Assembly (NCBI GenBank): GCA_964385635.1
Contig: CAYLPU010000150.1
Coordinates: forward strand, 1 to 9,892
DNA length: 9,892 nt
Source of the DNA: CAYLPU01 sp964385635
GTDB taxonomy: Bacteria; Chloroflexota; Anaerolineae; B4-G1
Direction of reading: 5' to 3'
The position numbers were made by a program, and so were the translations under genes. The notes beneath the pieces were generated by a model. That model was not told where the DNA came from, made no database searches, and saw only the letters and a list, made by a program, of their open reading frames with translations. Shown one piece after another: positions 7,920 through 9,892 of this stretch (position 1 is its first letter; every line of letters begins with the position of its first letter).

Positions 7920-7948
7920 TTGACAATTGTATCCGTTCAGTGTATAAT
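7920..7948 (+). promoter_or_regulatory. Promoter P1, perfect sigma-70 consensus
   Basis: TTGACA (7920-7925), a 17-base spacer and TATAAT (7943-7948) match the consensus exactly, predicting a transcript start near 7955. AATTGT occurs at 7925-7930 and 7946-7951, 21 bases or two helical turns apart; the first lies in the 8-base palindrome ACAATTGT, which overlaps the -35 box. This is a plausible operator, perhaps for the HTH protein encoded just upstream. No gene follows directly; the transcript would run into P2 and the predicted RNA. Confidence 0.75.
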
Positions 7949-8034
7949 TGTGATGTGAGTCGACAACGCGGGATGTCAAGTAATAGAGGTGCAGCCGTGG
8001 AAGACGCGTAGCCAACCGGGAATGGTATCCGGAC

Positions 8035-8063
8035 TTGACACCAATGGCCCAACAGGCTACAAT
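8035..8063 (+). promoter_or_regulatory. Promoter P2 for the predicted structured RNA
   Basis: TTGACA (8035-8040), a 17-base spacer and TACAAT (8058-8063): a full -35 and five of six -10 bases. The transcript should start near 8070. It lies 115 bases downstream of P1 on the same strand. Confidence 0.75.
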
Positions 8064-8069
8064 ATAGTT

Positions 8070-8241
8070 AACCGAATAGCACAAGGCGCCGCCGGCCGGG
8101 GATAGGAGCCCCAACCGACGGCTAACCCCACCAACTGACGTAACAGTTGGCAGAGCTGGCATCTATTGTACTACGCTTCGGCGTAGAGGAAAAGCCAGAC
8201 GGCCACTCCGACCTTCAGTTGGGGTGGCCGTTTCTGTTTTT
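8070..8241 (+). ncRNA. Predicted structured non-coding RNA, about 170 nt, family unknown
   Basis: A consensus promoter ends seven bases before, and a strong intrinsic terminator closes the unit. No coding frame with a ribosome-binding site fits inside. Predicted helices, in order: GCCG/CGGC (8091-8094 with 8119-8122) enclosing GGGG/CCCC (8098-8101 with 8109-8112); CCAACTG/CAGTTGG (8131-8137 with 8144-8150, six-base loop); CTGGC/GCCAG (8156-8160 with 8194-8198) enclosing CTACGC-TTCG-GCGTAG (8171-8186), a UUCG-capped hairpin; then the terminator stem. I do not see the hallmarks of 6S RNA, SRP RNA, tmRNA, RNase P, a retron msr or a known riboswitch. It could be a small regulatory RNA of the element, or a leader whose terminator is conditional for the integrase downstream. 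Confidence 0.65.
8200..8241 (+). terminator. Intrinsic terminator of the structured RNA
   Basis: CGGCCACTCC (8200-8209) pairs with GGGGTGGCCG (8221-8230), ten base pairs with one G-U, loop of 11 bases, followed by the T-rich tract TTTCTGTTTTT (8231-8241). Confidence 0.85.
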
Positions 8242-8260
8242 CCTGGATGCCAGTCGGTGG

Positions 8261-8333
8261 GGAGGAGCGCTGGGGAGCCGATGTTGCCGCGTGCTGTTCG
8301 GCCAGGGGGCAGAGTGCTCGCTCCTCCGCCCCC
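8261..8333. repeat. Nested, competing inverted repeats
   Basis: GGAGGAGCG (8261-8269) pairs perfectly with CGCTCCTCC (8319-8327). Between them GCCGA pairs with TCGGC (about 8277-8281 with 8298-8302). GGGGGC (8305-8310) can instead pair with GCCCCC (8328-8333), which excludes the outer helix. This is either a folded RNA or protein-binding DNA near the integrase. Confidence 0.5.
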
Positions 8334-8374
8334 GTGTCAACCTAACGTGGCACCTTGTGTTCTCTACATAGCCC

Positions 8375-8421
8375 GGATACTGCGACACCGCGCCCATTGT
8401 CACGCGAGGATTCTGCAACAC
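8375..8421. repeat. Imperfect 14-base direct repeat, 33-base period
   Basis: GGATACTGCGACAC (8375-8388) and GGATTCTGCAACAC (8408-8421) agree at 12 of 14 bases. A 33-base period is close to three helical turns. They could be arm-type or excisionase binding sites; chance is possible. Confidence 0.4.
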
Positions 8422-8551
8422 AAGTCGCAACCATTTCCCCTTGCTCCCCTGCTGTGCTACAGTATTCAGCAAAGAGAAAAGCCGCTTCGTGACCAACTCA
8501 ACAAACTCCTGGCAAAGTCGCCAGTGGATCGTTAGAAAAGCTCACCATCCT

Positions 8552-8580
8552 GCCCCCGACCAGCCGGCCGGGGGCCTTTT
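8552..8580 (+). terminator. Intrinsic terminator just upstream of the integrase
   Basis: GCCCCCG (8552-8558) pairs with CGGGGGC (8569-8575), with a ten-base loop, followed by C and TTTT (8577-8580). It would stop transcripts entering from the left only 40 bases before the integrase start. Confidence 0.75.
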
Positions 8581-8620
8581 ACGTGCTAGTCTCTGAATCT
8601 CAATATGGAGGAGATCGAAA

Positions 8621-9562
8621 ATGGAACTACAAGATGCAATTGAACAGTTCACCCTGGATACCGAGGCATGTGGCCTCAGCCCGACTACCACCCGCTGGTA
8701 TCGCCAGCGGTTGTCGCGGTTGACCCGGTTCCTGGGCGAGCAGGGCTTCGCTGAGGTCGAGCAGGTGACCACCGCAGACCTGCGAGCCTTCATCGTGAGC
8801 CTGCGAGAGCAGACCATCCGCTGGGCCGATCACCCGTACCACCCGCCGTCCAACTCCGGGCTCAGTCCTCATACCATCCACGGCTACGTGTGTGTGGTTC
8901 GCACTTTCTTCCGCTGGTTGGAATACGAGGGAGTAATCGAGACTAATCCTGCGACGCGGATCAAACCTACCCATCTGCCAAAGGAGCCCCCGAAGGCCAT
9001 CGCGCCGAACGACCGAGAGCGACTGCTGGAAACCGCCAGGCCGGATCCTCGTGACTACGCCATCGTCTGCTTCCTGGCGGACACCGCCTGCCGCGTGGGC
9101 GGCTTGGTGGGTTTGAGACTCAGCGATCTAGACCTGGAGGGTGGATGCGCTGTCGTCCGGGAGAAAGGTAGAGGGGGCTGGAAAACCCGCACCGCATATT
9201 TCAACGGTTGCACCCAGGCCGCGCTGTCGAGGTGGTTGGAAACGCGGCAGGATGTGGGTACCGATGCGGTATTCGTGAGCAAGAACGACGGTGAAGCGCT
9301 GACGACCGGCGGAGTCTACCAGGTTCTCAAGCGGTTGGCGAAGCGGGGTGGGGTCGAGGGTCGCTTCAACCCCCACTCCTTCCGCCACGGTTGGGCGCGG
9401 GAGGCATTAGCGAACGGCACGAACCTGGCCGACGTGGCGCAAGTGCTCGGCCACGAAGATGAGGCGATCACGCTACGCTTTTACAGCCGCTGGACCAAAC
9501 AGGAACTAAAGGAGCGACACAGCCGGTTTTCGCCGCTCGCGGAAGGCAAGAGGGGGATCTAA
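8621..9562 (+). CDS. Tyrosine recombinase (integrase)
   Basis: A 313-residue site-specific recombinase that would cut and join DNA at attachment sites. The N-terminal SAM-like core-binding domain covers residues about 1-110, the catalytic domain about 125-300. Catalytic residues seen: Arg158 (ACRVGG), a beta-hairpin lysine within KGRGGWKTR, His252 and Arg255 (HSFRHG), His278 (LGHEDE) and nucleophile Tyr288 (RFYSRW). The acidic residue that usually follows the first Arg by three positions (RxxE/D) is Gly here. It has a strong ribosome-binding site, GGAGGAG at 8607-8613, seven bases before ATG. A terminator ends 40 bases upstream and I see no clear promoter of its own. An inverted repeat and a tRNA-Lys 3' half follow downstream, which points to an element integrase rather than XerC/XerD, although the length is XerC/D-like. 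Confidence 0.92.
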   Translation: MELQDAIEQFTLDTEACGLSPTTTRWYRQRLSRLTRFLGEQGFAEVEQVTTADLRAFIVSLREQTIRWADHPYHPPSNSGLSPHTIHGYVCVVRTFFRWLEYEGVIETNPATRIKPTHLPKEPPKAIAPNDRERLLETARPDPRDYAIVCFLADTACRVGGLVGLRLSDLDLEGGCAVVREKGRGGWKTRTAYFNGCTQAALSRWLETRQDVGTDAVFVSKNDGEALTTGGVYQVLKRLAKRGGVEGRFNPHSFRHGWAREALANGTNLADVAQVLGHEDEAITLRFYSRWTKQELKERHSRFSPLAEGKRGI

Positions 9563-9613
9563 AGGTATGACATAAGCTCACGGGCCAAGGTTGGAGCGCG
9601 TCAGGATGTCGAC

Positions 9614-9643
9614 AGGGGATCCCAGATCAGTTGGGATCCCCTT
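9614..9643 (+). terminator. Perfect 11-bp inverted repeat after the integrase
   Basis: AGGGGATCCCA (9614-9624) pairs with TGGGATCCCCT (9632-9642), with a seven-base loop, then only two T's. It is a likely transcription end for the integrase in both directions, or a protein-binding palindrome next to the attachment site. Confidence 0.5.
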
Positions 9644-9682
9644 GACCTGCAGGCCGGCCAGCACTGCAAACTCGGCCAAGTG

Positions 9683-9729
9683 AGGGACTCTTAGTCCCTT
9701 GGTTACAGGTTCAAGTCCTGTGCGGGTCA
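9683..9729 (+). tRNA. 3' half of a tRNA-Lys(CTT) gene, probable attachment-site remnant
   Basis: Anticodon arm AGGGA (9683-9687), loop CTCTTAG (9688-9694, anticodon CTT) and TCCCT (9695-9699); a five-base variable region (9700-9704); T arm ACAGG, TTCAAGT, CCTGT (9705-9721) with a canonical B box; then 3' acceptor strand GCGGGTC (9722-9728) and discriminator A (9729). No normal D arm or 5' half precedes it, so it is not a working tRNA in this form. A tRNA segment from anticodon loop to 3' end beside a tyrosine integrase is the standard picture of an att core left by integration into a tRNA gene. The intact tRNA would then be at the far, left end of the element. Confidence 0.7.
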
Positions 9730-9892
9730 CTTATCGGACAGTGGCGCCTCTTGGAGAGACGGTAGATGTGCCAGCGACGAGGATAGTGACTCTGGTCTCC
9801 TGGGCTTCTGCCCCAGAGCGGCTGACGATGAAGGAGACATCCGAATTGTCAGGGCACGACCTGGGGACCCTGCACTGGATGATCCAGGATGG
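9730..9892. other. Sequence beyond the attachment site; possible partial gene on either strand
   Basis: Both strands have a frame open to the window end. Forward, from a GTG at 9741, gives about 50 codons; reverse, ending in a stop at 9731-9733, gives about 53 and reads like a beta-rich C-terminus (VSFIVSRSG; TRVTILVAG). Third-position G+C is similar for both, so I cannot choose. If the att reading is right, this is flanking chromosome. Confidence 0.25.

Larger units (their letters stand above)
8242..8551. other. Non-coding stretch of 310 bases between two terminators
   Basis: Frames here lack ribosome-binding sites and recognisable domains, and the longest begins inside the upstream terminator. 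The stretch holds nested inverted repeats in its first 90 bases, an imperfect direct repeat near 8375-8421 and a small hairpin CTGGC/GCCAG (8509-8513 with 8520-8524). Nothing here is a good promoter: the best is TTGTGT at 8355 with GATACT at 8376, a spacer of only 15. Confidence 0.5.

Noticed and set aside
7973..8011. Twelve-codon ATG frame downstream of P1 as a leader peptide
   Set aside because: It has only a poor ribosome-binding site and no run of regulatory codons.
8070..8241. Retron msr/msd or 6S RNA
   Set aside because: No reverse transcriptase is nearby, and the separate short hairpins do not form the long bulged rod of 6S RNA.
8224..8535. 103-codon forward frame between the two terminators
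   Set aside because: It starts inside the arm of a strong terminator and is rich in Pro, Arg and Cys like translated non-coding DNA.
9644..9729. Functional class II tRNA (Leu/Ser) of 86 nt
   Set aside because: With 9683-9699 as a variable arm, no 5-7-5 anticodon arm can be formed upstream, and the arm matches tRNA-Lys(CTT) better.
1..9892. CRISPR array or insertion-sequence ends
   Set aside because: No regularly spaced repeats and no transposase or paired terminal inverted repeats were seen.

Overview
The window is bacterial and looks like one end of a mobile defence island. I cannot name the host. Moderately high G+C, textbook sigma-70 promoters (TTGACA-17-TATAAT/TACAAT), mixed GTG/ATG starts and the mix of families would suit a Chloroflexota-type genome, but that is only an impression.

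Layout. (1) Positions 1-1367 hold the 3' two-thirds or so of brxL, the AAA+/Lon-like component of a BREX phage-defence system, cut by the window start. (2) After a 70-base gap, on the same strand, comes a 1413-residue superfamily 2 helicase (1438-5679) with a zinc ribbon, a DUF1998/MrfA-type cysteine cluster and a C-terminal DnaJ-like J domain with an HPD motif. (3) Positions 5680-6236 have no convincing gene. (4) A compact cassette follows: an unrecognised 149-residue protein (6237-6686) overlaps by ATGA a shortened exonuclease VII large-subunit (XseA) homologue (6683-7591). The latter keeps the nuclease residues but has a single membrane helix in place of the usual coiled-coil C-terminal domain. 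A relic of the tail of a second 149-residue-type gene (7590-7642) leads into a small excisionase-like helix-turn-helix protein (7643-7876). (5) Positions 7877-8620 are non-coding but rich in signals: two near-consensus promoters, a predicted structured RNA of about 170 nt ending in a strong intrinsic terminator, further inverted and direct repeats, and a second terminator. (6) A tyrosine recombinase (8621-9562) is followed by a perfect inverted repeat and then the 3' half of a tRNA-Lys(CTT) gene (9683-9729), which I read as an attachment-site remnant. The last 160 bases may be flanking chromosome.

How it fits together. I infer an integrating element that entered a tRNA-Lys gene. Its integrase and excisionase-like module sit at the tRNA-remnant end, and BREX plus a J-domain helicase form the defence cargo. 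The membrane-anchored XseA-like nuclease with its partner gene, and the stand-alone structured RNA, are the parts least explained by known families and most worth following up.
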